Shown here piece after piece: positions 1 through 11,205 of a stretch of DNA of 64,000 bases; positions within the stretch are counted from its first letter, which is position 1; every line of letters begins with the position of its first letter. Under the pieces are notes generated by a model. The model saw only the letters and a program-made list of their open reading frames with translations, was not told where the DNA came from and searched no databases. This DNA comes from Irpex lacteus (Eukaryota; Basidiomycota; Agaricomycetes; Polyporales; Irpicaceae): contig MQVO02000016.1 of the NCBI GenBank assembly GCA_001986395.2, positions 372,001 to 436,000 on the forward strand, given 5' to 3'. A program made the position numbers and the translations under genes.

Positions 1-514
1 ATGTCAGATAGTAAGAATCACCAAAAGCTGCCACGACGAGATCTTCGTCATCGCGTTCGGCGCACACAGCAGTATAGTTTGAATCGCCGGCCGAGATGCT
101 GCGGATACTGCCTAAGTAACTGTCTTCATTCCTTCTGGACGCTTTTCGCCACCAGCCAAACGTCAGACCCCAGTGTACAGTTGCCATCGCGTACATGAAC
201 ATGCAGATGGCGATCATAACCTTTCTGGCCCTGCTATGTGGACTATCTCGCCTAGAACGATGATCAGAACAGGGGTCATATTTCAGGTGAGTCTGAAAAC
301 ACTAACGTCCATAGAAAGCAGGAAAATGCCATTAGACACGAGAACAGCCCTATGGGTTAACAAGAAACGGTCAGCCGCGATGATAGTAAGATCACCCTGA
401 ACCCAAACGCGTACACTCACCCCACAGGATAGTTTCGCTGATGAGAGGACCTCGGGCGAATGCACCCAGGCCCTTGGTTTCTTCCAAGGCATCTAAGACG
501 CAGGTAAAGGACAT
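1..514 (-). CDS. multi-pass membrane protein, 5' part (copy 1, cut by window edge)
   Basis: This is the 5' part of a minus-strand gene whose remainder lies left of the window. Exon 1 (514-421) starts with an ATG at 514 and reads to a hydrophobic stretch ending in GPLISETILWG. A GT donor sits at 420, and exon 2 (about 350-310) continues GLFSCLMAFSCFLW, a membrane segment. Around 110-60 the frame reads SAGDSNYTAVCAERDD, which matches the equivalent loop of the neighbouring gene at 1453-3049 (ASRNDSAYTALCG). The family is a multi-pass membrane protein common in Agaricomycetes with no assigned function. Gene structure is inferred from comparison of the two copies; exact inner splice sites are uncertain. 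Confidence 0.6.
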
Positions 515-1452
515 GCTTGAAGCGAGGATACGAAGGGGTCACCTATCAGTCTGCGGGAAACACGATACCTGAAAGCTAGTGATAAATAGGAACATGTTGA
601 ACCACCGATGATACGTAACTTTCGTCGGATGTTGGTTGCAGAAGATCAGTGCACCTCTAATCTAATGATAGACGTGTGACGTACGACCTCCAGTTTTGCT
701 GCATCCACGTCAAGTGGTGGCACAGAATTCGCTCCCCATCTCTATCATGATCATCTTACAGACAGGTAACTGCAACAGGTATCACAATTGTGATGAACGG
801 GTTTGAGTCTAGATAGGTCTTCGTCGGACGGGGGCCGAGTAACGCGAGAGTCTTAGTAACTCTTGTCAAAGGGCATTGCGTATGCACGCTTCGAACTACA
901 CCTAAAGCTGGGAGGATGCGTGGTCAGTGGTAGAATGAACGTAAAGCTACTACAGATCGGGTGAGCATTCCGGTCCCCTCACCATTGGTGGCTACATCAT
1001 CTTGCTGGTCGGAGAGATGCAGAGGCGAAGGGCGGCGCATTGAATGCCGCGATTGACGCGCATTGGAACTGGCCACGGCTGTGCTGGGACGAGGCGAACT
1101 TCTCCAAGGTTTGTGCAACCGTGATTCGCGGGAACGGTGTCGATGAGCAGTCCAGATGTCAAAGGGCGTTGATATTGTGAAATAGGATCACACAAAGCTA
1201 TGGCTAAAACAAATAATTGCCTACCAACCGCTTGTGACCACTGGTCGGCAGATACGCTCGATCCTCGATAGCTTGCGACCCGGGGATAGCAGATGAAATC
1301 TAGTGGAAGATATATAGCAATCGTAATGACCACTGTGATAGCAATGCTGAGGCAAACACTATAAAACAAAGGCAAGGGAGTTTTTGGACTGATCAAAGTC
1401 GAAACCCCAAAATAATGCACTTGACGTACCGGACGCATTGTGTATTAAAAGC
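515..1452. other. intergenic, 938 bp
   Basis: Space between the two tandem membrane-protein genes. Several open frames occur on both strands (the longest is about 148 codons on the minus strand at 1438-992), but they lack family resemblance and exon-like splice signals. I see no repeat or RNA gene here. Confidence 0.4.
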
Positions 1453-3049
1453 CTACGCCAAGTCGGGTTTGACGTCTCCGAAATCTGCGATTGGGTGCAA
1501 CTCGACAACAGAGGGTGAACTTGAAAATTTTGCGCCATCGCTGAGCATAGCATTTACTTGGACATGATGCTCCGGGGGACAGCTGTGCTGAGTGAGCACG
1601 TGAAGCGTCCGTATTGTCTCGCTGCCCATGAGATTTTCCATCGAGATGGCAATGACCAGTATCGTAGGATACATGCCCTATCGCACAGCTTCATCAGCGT
1701 GTGTTTGTGTCAACAAGAGGTAAACGGGCATGTCGCGTACCACTAGTTGCACGAGGCTTGCAATCTGGAGGTATGTGGCGGCCCATGGCAAGGTAAGCAT
1801 AACTATCATCAAGAATGCCTGATTGGAAGATGATCGAATAGTGCGTTATGCATAGTTGTATGATGACTAAGATCAAGGAAACCTTACCCAGAGCGCGGAG
1901 TAGAGTGCTCCTGAGTCGACGAGTAGAGCTAGAACTTTCTCAGCCCGAGTCCGCGTATTTCCTGTCGCAAGGTAAGTTTTGATGACACGTTTGTGTGTCC
2001 TATACAACTCCGAGGAAATAATCCAAGCCGCAATTAGCGAGAAGCTACCAAGAGGATTAGGGAGGCAAGGGGCGCACCATGCTTTGCACCCGATGGCAGC
2101 AGTCGCCCAGATATTCAAAACAAGAGATGTGCACACTGCAGGTAATCCCCAGAGCTTATCGCAAAAGGGGCAGCCCGAGTCGGGGTTTCCAAGTCCAGCA
2201 TTGATAAAAGGCCCTTCCGAGCAGGAGGACCACAGATTGAGGCCAGAGGAGACTTGAAACGAACCCCAAGACAATGAGTCTCTTTATCGCTGTGATAGAC
2301 TGACGGCTCACCAAGGAGGAGCATAAATAATACGAAGGAGATCGTGTTTATTGTACGTTTGTGGCTCCATATCGTGCATGCTCTGAAAAGCACGACTGCG
2401 TCGCTTAGGATGACCTTTGTATCAACAAAGTGAGATACCGTAAACCAGACACAGTGGTCCCTACGCACGTTAGTCGTTAGCATGGACGCTGGGGCACAGG
2501 GTGGAGGAGAGGAGAAGTCCAGCCAGTAAGAGTCGCCGTGATTCATGCTGGGATCGAGTACGCCTAGGTGGATAGGGTCGGGTTGACCTGTGTCAAATAC
2601 GCCACACAGTGCAGTATAAGCAGAGTCATTTCGCGATGCGTCTAGGATGGCAGATGAGAACTTTTTCCCGTTTTTCTGGGACGCGGCTCTCCACCAGCCA
2701 AACGTGAGGCCCCAGTGCACAGTCGCCATGGTGTACATGACCAGGCAAAGAGCAATCATGAGTCTTCTACTTCGCTGAGTATCCCTCCTTTACAGCAATG
2801 GTGAGCAAACGTCTGGTTGTCATAACTAAAACGCTTACATCCATAGGAGGCATACGAATGCAATCAAGCAAGAAAACAATCCTGCAGGTTCAGTAGTTAT
2901 TAGCCTCGCAAGATAGAAAGCTTCCTGTGCGAGTAGACGTACTCACCCCAAAGAGCTGTTTCGCATATGAGCGGGCCGCGGGCGAACGCGTCCAAAATTA
3001 TTGTGTTTCGCAAGTGACTACTGAGGCACGGAATGTCGGGAAGGAACAT
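1453..3049 (-). CDS. multi-pass membrane protein (copy 2)
   Basis: Minus-strand gene with about 7-8 exons. Exon 1 (3049-2947) starts MFLPDIPCLSSH and ends ETALWG; after a GT-AG intron the frame continues GLFSCLIAFVCLLW, a membrane helix. A long exon (about 2760-2310) holds an extracellular-type loop and the segment SDAVVLFRACTIWSHKR. Later exons carry LNIWATAAIGCKAW, TRAEKVLALLVDSGALYSALW and YPTILVIAISM, further hydrophobic segments in the order usual for this Agaricomycete family. Stop codon at 1453. The family's role is unknown; the arrangement of hydrophobic segments could suit a 7-TM sensor or receptor-like protein, but that is inference. It is a tandem paralog of the truncated gene at 1-514. 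Internal splice sites between 2310 and 1680 are approximate. Confidence 0.65.
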
Positions 3050-3660
3050 CCTCTGTTCGAGAAATACTGTAGGGCGAGCAAACAGTGAGTGACCTGCTGG
3101 GAGTAGTACTACATGCTAATTGATATGCATTTATATGCAGGTGCTGGTCGAGCCCTATATCAGGCGTCCGTGCACTCGCTGATGCTATGGATCAAGACCG
3201 TCAGCGCACAGACAATGTTATGTTTCACCTTCGTTTCATTCCAAGGAAGTCCTCGGGTTCAACTCGTGTTACCGCTGAAGAATCTGCTCATCATGATTCG
3301 TGTAAGACGCACACCGCTAGAATCTGTTCCTACAACGATGTGAGTGTAGATCTGTCACCGCGGCGCAGAAATTGAGATGGGCACTTATACATCTTCATGC
3401 CTGCGAGAATTTCACGCGCTGAGCAATCTATCATGCAGTTGCTCAAACGAATGATCAACCATTTCAAGCTTCCGTTTCTGAGGAGTACTGGGATACAACT
3501 ACAGTAGTGTTGTAAGGCTATGAAGCATGCTGAGTGGTCAGTCTTATGGTCCATGGTTGAGAAGTGAATATTTGGATACTGACCTCCACTGGTCGCAAGC
3601 TTCTGAATTCTGATCATTCAAGTACCCTAGCTTCGAAACGTCAAGTTATAGTGGACGTCG

Positions 3661-3678
3661 CAGTTGAAAATTCAACTG
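3661..3678. repeat. palindrome, 8-bp arms
   Basis: CAGTTGAA and TTCAACTG flank a 2-base spacer, giving a perfect inverted repeat. It lies 80 bp from a second palindrome in non-coding DNA. Function unknown; it could be part of a decayed mobile element. Confidence 0.6.
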
Positions 3679-3757
3679 GGCGCCCCGCCCCCCACGGCCG
3701 ACGTGTCCGCAGCGGGGTCGGAGGGCATACCGAATTCGAAACGGGAGACTCCACGTG

Positions 3758-3783
3758 GAGCCGACTCTACATAGAGTCGGCTC
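3758..3783. repeat. palindrome, 12-bp arms
   Basis: GAGCCGACTCTA is followed by CA and then its exact reverse complement TAGAGTCGGCTC. The right half also forms an alternative hairpin with the bases after it (ACATAGAG-TCGG-CTCTATGT, about 3769-3788), so two mutually exclusive stems are possible. No coding context. It could be a mobile-element end or a protein-binding palindrome. Confidence 0.7.
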
Positions 3784-4602
3784 TATGTCACAGTCACACT
3801 AAGAGAGAGCACGATTTGTAAGGATATTCTTGAGGGGAAATCAACAGAAAAGATATAAACGCCTCTGAGATATACATAGCTATAGTATAGTGCTAGACTG
3901 AGATGTTGTATTCATGAGAAGGTGGCAGACATTGCCGCAGAGTAGAGATGGGGGTGATCTTGTGACATCTCCAGCACCGGTCACACTCTTCAGCCCCTCC
4001 ATAGAGAGTCAATGTGAGCAGATGTCCATCCAGTATCGTATGCTCCAGAAAATAACAGATACAAGCAGAGCCTCCAAGCCTCACTTTCTGAGTCCTATAG
4101 GTGCTGATAGGTTTTAAGCCGTCAATGTCACAGCGTCAGCCGCACTCAAAATAAGTAAGAATAAGTAAAAGTTGTCACTAGAAGGCACAGAGCAAATAAT
4201 TTCAGCGTTGGTGAGAGTATCTAAAGCACATATGACAGAAAATGTTTTGTATGGCCGCCTTGAATAGTGGTTTTACGACAAAACGTCGGGTACAGTAGTG
4301 CCGACGCGCAGGAGGCGGAAGTGAAGCGTGACGGCGTAGTCACACACGCCTGCCTCTTTAGGCAACGTAGAGCGTAGGGCCGGCTCTACCGGCTGGCTGA
4401 TTCGGAATGTATTGCGGGGTCGGGCAGCACAGACGCTCTATCGACGCGCACTGCCACATTGGCTGTGGCTGCGGGCCAATTTCGCTCCAAGCACTTCATC
4501 CACAATGTACTCGGCTCTTCCACAGGTACACTCCTCTGCTGACTGTCCCGCAGCAATGCACCGCAGCTTCCTTCCGTACTTCCACGTCCTCCTTAAATAC
4601 CC

Positions 4603-5270
4603 ATGATCGCCCACGGAGACTACCTAGACACTTCTCCTACAAACGACGATATGGTACGTGACCCTCGTTCTTGAACTTTAGGCTGCGAACGAGTATACTT
4701 ATGCGTTGTGTGTTGTATAGGTTCAGTCAAACGACCAACCACCAACTTACGATGCTGTGGTTATGAGTGAGGCTCACTGTACGTTCTACTCTCCCTCTTA
4801 CGACGATATCCATGCTCACAACCTCCCAGCCACAGGCCCCTATGTACCAGCGGGTACAACAGACGCAAAGGACGTCAAAGTCCAGCCTGAAGACGAGCAC
4901 CCACAGGCATACTCGCCGCCCGCCGGTCCACCACCACAATTCGGCAGCATACCCAGCATGCCTGCTACCACCGTCTATAACTACCGTAATCCCTTAACGG
5001 GAGAGGTAGTGGCTTCGTTGCTCCCTCCAGACCATCCACAGATGGTTTGCCTCCAGCAGGGTCATATAGCGCGCTCGCGGTTCGGCGTATTAGGTACGTT
5101 ACTTGCCAGCTTCCTTTAATTTTTAACTTGAAGCTGACTATATGCGTATGATATTAGGTGTACTTGCTGCGATCTTCTGGTTCCCCCTCGGCGTCGGGCT
5201 TTGTCTTCTCGATCGGAGGGTATACTGTTCGCGATGTGGCCAGATCATCGACGAAGGTATCTGTGGCTAA
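4603..5270 (+). CDS. small membrane protein, BRI3/LITAF-like
   Basis: Three exons (4603-4653, 4721-5093, 5158-5270) join in frame to 178 aa. The N-terminal half is proline-rich and carries a PPTY motif (residues about 23-26), of the kind bound by WW domains of NEDD4/Rsp5 ubiquitin ligases. The C-terminal part has a hydrophobic stretch (VLGVLAAIFWFPLGVGLCLL) followed by a Cys pair in YCSRCGQ. This layout resembles brain protein I3 / LITAF-like proteins of endo-lysosomal membranes, where a Pro-rich cytosolic tail precedes a short membrane-inserted Cys-containing segment. Function in fungi is not established; the PY motif suggests ubiquitin-linked sorting, which is inference. The first intron lies directly after a 17-codon first exon, so the start depends on that splice. 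Confidence 0.75.
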
Positions 5271-6137
5271 GAACAGATATACACTTCGATACCCTTTCTC
5301 TATACTCCCCTTCCTCGTTAATGTCGACACCTCGCGTCAGTTCTGTTATTTCTCCTGGACCTATTCCTGATGTTGTCCGCACTCTATTACCCATACCCAT
5401 GTATATTCTTGGCACATGTCTCATGTATCCATAGGCCCAGAATCTCCTGTGCGCCCATAAATCGCAGCTGATACGCCCTATGACCACTCCGCTATCTCAT
5501 TACCGTGTATTCGTACGTACTCTCTGCGACTTCTTCTCGATTATCTTGTACAGATCAGCCGCTCACCAGGTTACTTATACTCCCCCTCGAGCAGTGGATT
5601 TTGCAGGCACACTCTGACAAGCACCACCTCCTTACGCTACTTATACTTCCTCCAAGTTGTGCCACCTTCAACCTATAAACAAAACAATGAGTCGACCTAA
5701 TGTGACATAGAAGATGGCTCTCGGCTGCAATCTAGAGGGGCGTGCTCCCGGGGGCACGACTTATCCTCGCATTTGTAGCTCGGGAGCCATCTTGTATGGC
5801 TCAAACATGTTCAAAGATAACGTCAAGGTGCGTGCCTATCGTATGTACTCTATAACTTGAAGCATACTAGAGAACAAGATTTAGACGGGTCGAATAGTAC
5901 TTAGCATGGATAGGCCCTGGTGTTGGACGTAGTACTTCATGTGGCGTGTATCTTTCCTGCATTGTATGTACTGAATGTGATTCTGCGTATTATTCCAGTC
6001 AGATGAGTGTGTATATGTATGTGTTGTAGTTCGCAGTAGAATGCAAGGGTATCATCATGTCATTTTCCCACGGTCAATAATCTACAGAACGCGCTTCTGC
6101 TCGTGCCTTCCACTTGTCCCTCGACCACATCGCGGGT
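5271..6137. other. intergenic with a long hairpin
   Basis: No gene seen. It contains two near-copies of TACTTATACTYCC at about 5572 and 5638, and a strong imperfect hairpin at 5711-5793 described separately. The last 100 bp are the upstream region of the tyrosyl-tRNA synthetase gene. Confidence 0.4.
5711..5793. repeat. imperfect hairpin, MITE-like or structured RNA
   Basis: AAGATGGCTC at 5711-5720 pairs exactly with GAGCCATCTT at 5784-5793. Pairing extends inward, with G-U pairs and one bulge, to about 20 base pairs. An inner hairpin (CGTGC...GCACG) and a GAGG/CCTC pairing fill the loop. Outside the perfect arms, CATA/TATG also match, after one mismatch. The whole segment therefore folds as one long rod. 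It may be a small foldback element or a transcribed structured RNA; no gene overlaps it. Confidence 0.5.
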
Positions 6138-8031
6138 ATGCTCAAATTACACCGCACCCTCGTACAAACACGCTCGCACATCCGACAACGAACTCTCCCC
6201 GCATCGGTCACCTCTGTCCGTTTCACACACTCAAAACATGACGTCCTAGACGAGCTACACGCCAGAGGTCTCGTATCCCAGGTATCCAGGTTCGTACATC
6301 CTATATTCGTGAACAACGCGTTCGAAATGTTTATACGTGGCTTCGGAAGTGCAGACCGGTTGAAGAATGCGTTGAAGACGCCGCAAGCGGTGTATGCGGG
6401 TGTGGACCCGACTGCGAAGTATTTACACGTCGGGCATCTGCTTCCTCTACTGTGTTTGCTTCATTTTCAGTTGGCGGGGCATAAAGTCGTTCCTCTAGTG
6501 CGTTCACACAACTGTAGAGGAGAATAGCGGTTAATTGAAGTTAATAGATCGGTGGTGCTACTGGCCTGGTTGGTGACCCCTCAGGTCGAGACACCGAACG
6601 TCCTCTCTCAGACCAAACGGTCGTCCAATCGAACGTTCAACACCTCAGCGATGCTATCACCAAGTTCTTCACTGGAGCTCTACGATATGTGCAATCAAGA
6701 GCTCCATCTACCTCTGACAAGCTCAGCGACATCACCGAGCCAACCGACAAGTTGAAACCCCCAACTGTGTTGAACAACCTCCAATGGCTGCAAGGCGTAG
6801 GTCTCCTTGAGTTCTTACGCACCGTAGGTTTGCACGCACGCGTCAACTCGATGATCGCCAGGGAAAGGCATGGTATCCCGCTTCTGCACCCTACGTGCCA
6901 TTCACCTGAACTTACTTTAACCTCCGTTCCACAGCGTGCAAACCCGCCTAGCATCCCAACAAGGCATCTCCTTCACCGAATTCACGTACCAGCTTCTGCA
7001 AGCTTACGACTTCTACGTGTTGAACCAAAGAGAGGGGTGTACGATCCAGGTCGGAGGGTCGGACCAGTGGGGGAACATCGTCGCGGGGATTGAGCTGATA
7101 CATAAGTTGGATCATCATCAACGGCCGAGTGGAGAGGGGAAGGAGAAAGAGACGGAGGTGTTTGCGGTGACGACGCCGTTATTGACGACTCCGTCGGGCC
7201 AGAAGTTTGGGAAGAGCGCGGGGAATGCGGTCGCGTTGGACGAGCGTGTGACGAGTGTGTTTGACTTTTACCAGGTACACTTCCATTCTGGATATTGTCA
7301 GGAGAGAGGAGCTCATGCGTACTATCCCTTTCTTCTTTAGTTCTGGTTGAGAACGCCGGACTCGCATGTTGGGCAGTACTTGAGGATGTTCACGCTTGTA
7401 CCGTTGAGTGAAGCTGAGGCAGCGTTGGCTGCACATGAAGTACGTGCTAGGTATCCCATTCATTGTCTGTGTATGTATACTAACATGCTGTGTCAGACCA
7501 ATAAGGAGGCACGTTCCGCACAACAATTACTAGCACAAGAGGTCACAGAGCTCGTGCACGGCAGTGAGTTCCCATTCCCTTCTACTCTCTTAACCTCGCT
7601 GCTTGTACTCAACTCATGCTCGGTCCTGCAGAACCTGCCATGCTTAGAGCCCAAATCGCATCGAAAGTGCTCTACGAGAGCGACTACTCCACAGTGAAGA
7701 CCGAAGATATACTAGAGAGCCTCGCGGGTGACTCACGCCTCCGTATCATCTCACGACAAGAGCTACTAGGAACACCTATACCGAAACTAGCCGTTCAGGC
7801 GAAGCTTGTCCCCTCTAACTGTGCGTATTCTTATCCTCATATCGCTTGACCCGCTCATTTCTCTTGGGTATAGCGGAAGCAAAACGCTTGGTCGAAGCGA
7901 AGGGTCTGTATGTGAACAACCAACGTGTGCAGAACTTTGGGGATACGCTCAGAGATGAGGATCTGTTGGATGGGAGGTTCGTCGTTGTTAGGAGTGGGAG
8001 TCAGAAGCAGTTGGTTTTGGTTGCTGCTTGA
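6138..8031 (+). CDS. MSY1: tyrosyl-tRNA synthetase, mitochondrial
   Basis: Charges tRNA-Tyr with tyrosine using ATP. Eight exons (6138-6289, 6350-6497, 6548-6867, 6935-7274, 7341-7439, 7497-7563, 7632-7820, 7874-8031) give 490 aa. Class I signatures are visible: LHVGHL (HIGH box), the tyrosine-pocket stretch [22 protein letters not shown], and KFGKS as the KMSKS loop. A C-terminal S4-like RNA-binding segment reads [18 protein letters not shown]. The bacterial-type layout and a basic N-terminus ([13 protein letters not shown]) point to the mitochondrial enzyme. Intron 3 needs a GC donor at 6868 to restore the conserved MIARESVQTRL; a GT alternative at 6891 would insert nine unrelated residues. 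The gene name is by homology to the yeast mitochondrial enzyme. Confidence 0.93.
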
Positions 8032-8650
8032 GGTGGTTGGAATCGTAGAGGGCGGACGGCTGGTATGGTATGATATACACTCCGTTTAAGAAAATAATGG
8101 CTATAATATTCCATGCTCACTTGATTTTCATATTATTCACAGTCTCAGGCTTGTCAGAGAGGTAAGCACTCGATGTTCCATATCTGATGCGTAGGATACT
8201 AATCGATATAGTTCAGGTGACAGCTTTACTAGTATCGTGCCTCTCGGGGTGAACGGTATCTGCGGTATGTGATCGTATGGTATTGAGGTATCCTTCGGCT
8301 CCTAGAAACAGCAGTCCCAAGATATGCGACGTCCCAGCCATACAGCTGCGCGAAGCGCTGCTGTCAAATATGAAAGACGGCTGTCCTCTCATCGCTATCC
8401 GCGGTTTGGTCGTCACAAAGTCTGACGGCTTGTCAGCTGTTTCCATGCCACATCAACATCGTGTCTACTTACGTGACTGACAATAAAGTGCTTGCCTCGA
8501 ACGCTGAAGACATTCGACGGGCTGGGCTTGATGTCAATCTAAGTGCCAAATGACGCCGAAACGCTCAATGCATATAAATACGTAGCGATTCCTCCATATC
8601 TCTTGCTTTATCACATCCTATCACATCACAGCTATACAATAACTCGCACG
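8032..8650. other. intergenic
   Basis: Contains the 3' end of the synthetase transcript and the upstream region of the F-box gene. TATAAA-like ATATAAAT occurs near 8572, 79 bp before that gene's ATG. Short open frames on both strands at 8213-8480 have no recognisable similarity. Confidence 0.4.
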
Positions 8651-10738
8651 ATGGCTTCCGCCACGTTCGAATTCAGTATATTCAAGATGGTCGCAGCTCT
8701 GCAATACTTGAGCGATAGTTCTGAATGGCTCGCCATAGGTGATAACTTGGGCTAGTAAGTCATATCCTCGCGCCTCTGCGTCGACCGCAGTCGTTTTAAT
8801 GCTGACTTTCCCTGCAGTGCCACCTACGAGCTCGGCCCAGAGGTTGTACGTGACTTGTTTTCATACCTGAGTAGGAGTCAACTTATCATTGTTCATTAGA
8901 TTTCGCAAATGTTACAACAAGCGAAGGGTATTGTGCGGAATCTATATACAGTACGGGACCTCACACTTTCCACGACCGGCTCATCGCCTGAACCGTCTGA
9001 CAAAATCGTCGACGACTGTTCTGACCCGAGCCCAGTGCGGTTTCGGGTGAGCGTCGATATTGAGAAAGTATGTCTCCAAGATTACATCCTAAGAGTTTAC
9101 TAATTGGGTTCGCGCCGACAGGTACAAGGAACAACGATGCAGGCTGCTAGTGCCCTTCGCAACGTTCTAACATTGTACAACAAGCTATTACCTGTCAACC
9201 GACTGCCTCCGGAGCTCCTGGGTGCGATCTTCGAGCATACAATGGATTCTCCACGATCCATCGCGCTTGGAGTGGACCCTCCAAATTGCATGTGGCCAAA
9301 CATCCATTCTGTTTGTCGACGCTGGAGATCCATTGCCATACGAACACCCGCCCTTTGGAGCTATATATGCGTGCGAAAGAGGCATTATTCTTCATCTCAC
9401 CGCGAGGATCGAGAGGACATAATCTCAACTAGCTTCGAAAGATCTGGTGCCCTTCCGTTAACCATAGCCATCAACAACACTGCTGGCCATCTACATGGAT
9501 ACATGTTTGGGACGTCGCTCTTGGATGACTTGCTGCCTATCGTATCACGCATTCGCGAAGTACGATTGCACCGCTACTTGCAGCGGAAGATTCTGGATCT
9601 ATTTGCTTCTGGGTCCAGCGGATCCAAGCTGGAAGTCCTAGTTCTGGATCGCCTTAGCAGCGTCGCTGAGCCTTCTACCAGTCTCTTCGATGACTGGAGG
9701 ACGCCGCCCCGCCTGCAAACGCTGTGCGTGAGCGAATACACGGGATGGGCGACAGCGCCTTTTCATACCTTACGGCACCTCGTACTGACAAATCAAGTGT
9801 TCAATGACAACTCTCTCCTTGCTCTCCATACACTCCTACTCATGAACTCCCACCTGGAAGATCTTGTCCTCGAGGGTAGTAATGAAGGGGAGGTTGACGA
9901 CGACCTGTCTGCTGTTGAAGCGTTGACGGTGCTTGATATGCCTCACTTGAAGAGGATTTCTATTACCACTCGAGACAACTCGATATCCCTGAAGTACTTG
10001 GTAGAGACAAAATTGCACCTCGAGCCAGACCACGCCAAACTCTATGCGCATATAGATGCGGGATCCCTTCATCGTCTATTTCCTCCCGGAGCTCCTTGCT
10101 TCTCTCCGTCGCATAGACTTTTCCTCGGGAACGAAGGTTATGTCGTCGGTACCAACGGCCGCGCCGCCTTTGCGTTCCATACGGACCCAGTGCCCCACAA
10201 GTTCCTTCAGAGATATTCTCAAGAGACCGATGATCCTCGTATTCAGGAGCTCTGGCTATGGAATGATCATACGGCTCCACATCTTTCAAGCAATATCGAG
10301 ATGTTCAACGAGTCTCGAGTACCGCGTCACTGGCGCACAGCGTTGGGTACATTAGAGAACGTGACTAAACTTGTCCTCCTCCACGACATCCCTGCATGGC
10401 TCGACTTCATCTCCGAATATCACCTCTTGCCTTCCCTCACAAATCTTCAGCTGCACGTCCGTCATCTCCCGGATGCATCGCCAATTATGGGCTTCTTGGA
10501 GTCGAGGGCAAGTGGTGGTTGTCCCATTGATACACTCCGTTTTGTCCTTGATTCTCCCACGAGCGAGGCATTGGAGTCATTCACTTTCTGTGAAGAGAAT
10601 GCCGCGGTGTTCGAGAGTGTTGTTCGACAAGTCATTTTTGATGATCCGACAGCTCATCCGCCCCGGATGGAGCTGCCTGAGATCTGCTTGAACGATTCTT
10701 CTGAACACTCGCATTGGATGGCTTGGGCTGTTGAATGA
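8651..10738 (+). CDS. F-box protein (paralog A)
   Basis: Four exons (8651-8754, 8818-8845, 8900-9067, 9122-10738) encode 638 aa. After an N-terminal helical region comes a typical F-box core: NRLPPELLGAIFEH, then SVCRRWRSIAIRTPALWSYI. This block recruits Skp1 in SCF ubiquitin ligases. The long C-terminal part, with recurring Leu-rich segments such as LEDLVLEGSN and LRHLVLTNQ, is probably an LRR-like substrate-binding region. Agaricomycetes carry large, rapidly changing sets of such genes and most have no known target. A paralog with the same exon layout lies at 13131-14987. The start is supported by agreement of the first exon with the paralog (ALQYLSDSSEWLAIGDNLG versus ALEYLRNSVAWLASGDNLG). 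Confidence 0.85.
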
Positions 10739-11205
10739 GTTTGTGTACTTATGGCTACCGCTCCGCTACTGGTGGTTGCCGCCGCAATTCTATTTATCGA
10801 AAGGCCCAAGGGGCTCTCTGGAAGTTGCTGATGTTTAGTGGCGACTAACATCGCGACTCTATATATTCAGACAGATGATGGTGAGCTTGCGAAGATTGAA
10901 ACCGTCTGCTCTGCCTCGAGGAGACTACGACTGTCGTGCTCAGATTTCAGCAATCATCTTTTGGCCACCGCCGTTCGTATAAAACTAGCCTCGCTTTCCT
11001 TTCGCACCTCTCAGTATTTTACCTGCTCAATCGCCAGTAATATCTGCAATTGCAATCATTCTAGCTGGAGGAACGCGGCAACAATAGTAGTACTTGAAAA
11101 TGTGACGCACGGAAATTGTTAAAACATATGACGAAAAATTCCAGGATAGAAGCTACTAGACAGACAGTGGTTCTAGCTTGAGTAAAGTCATTATGTACTG
11201 CTATG
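10739..11205. other. intergenic with a PRMT1 upstream-region copy
   Basis: Separates the F-box gene from the convergent GST gene. The middle part (about 10935-11060) closely resembles the 5' flank of the PRMT1 gene; see the separate entry. Confidence 0.5.
10935..11060 (+). repeat. diverged copy of the PRMT1 5' flank
   Basis: Starting from an identical GCTCAGATTTCAG (10938-10950 and 15878-15890), both sites continue with matching blocks: TTTGSCCACYGCCGT, TAAAACT and CTCGCTTT, then pyrimidine-rich sequence and TCTGCAATT / TTTGCAGTC. At 15878-16006 this stretch is the promoter and 5' leader of PRMT1. Here it follows the stop codon of F-box paralog A and no PRMT1 coding sequence follows. Seen by eye; the extent is approximate. 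Confidence 0.6.

Larger units (their letters stand above)
3050..4602. other. intergenic with short palindromes
   Basis: About 1.5 kb without a gene I can support. It holds two short near-perfect palindromes (3661-3678 and 3758-3783, listed separately) and a GC-rich patch at 3680-3725. A partly related inverted motif (GTAGAG...CTCTAC) lies at about 4369-4392. Open frames here are short and have no recognisable similarity. Confidence 0.4.

Noticed and set aside
992..1438. 148-codon minus-strand frame
   Set aside because: No family similarity, no splice support, and it starts where the real gene at 1453-3049 has already ended.
6868..6934. GT donor at 6891 for TyrRS intron 3
   Set aside because: Frame-compatible but inserts nine residues into a conserved helix; the GC donor gives the family sequence exactly.
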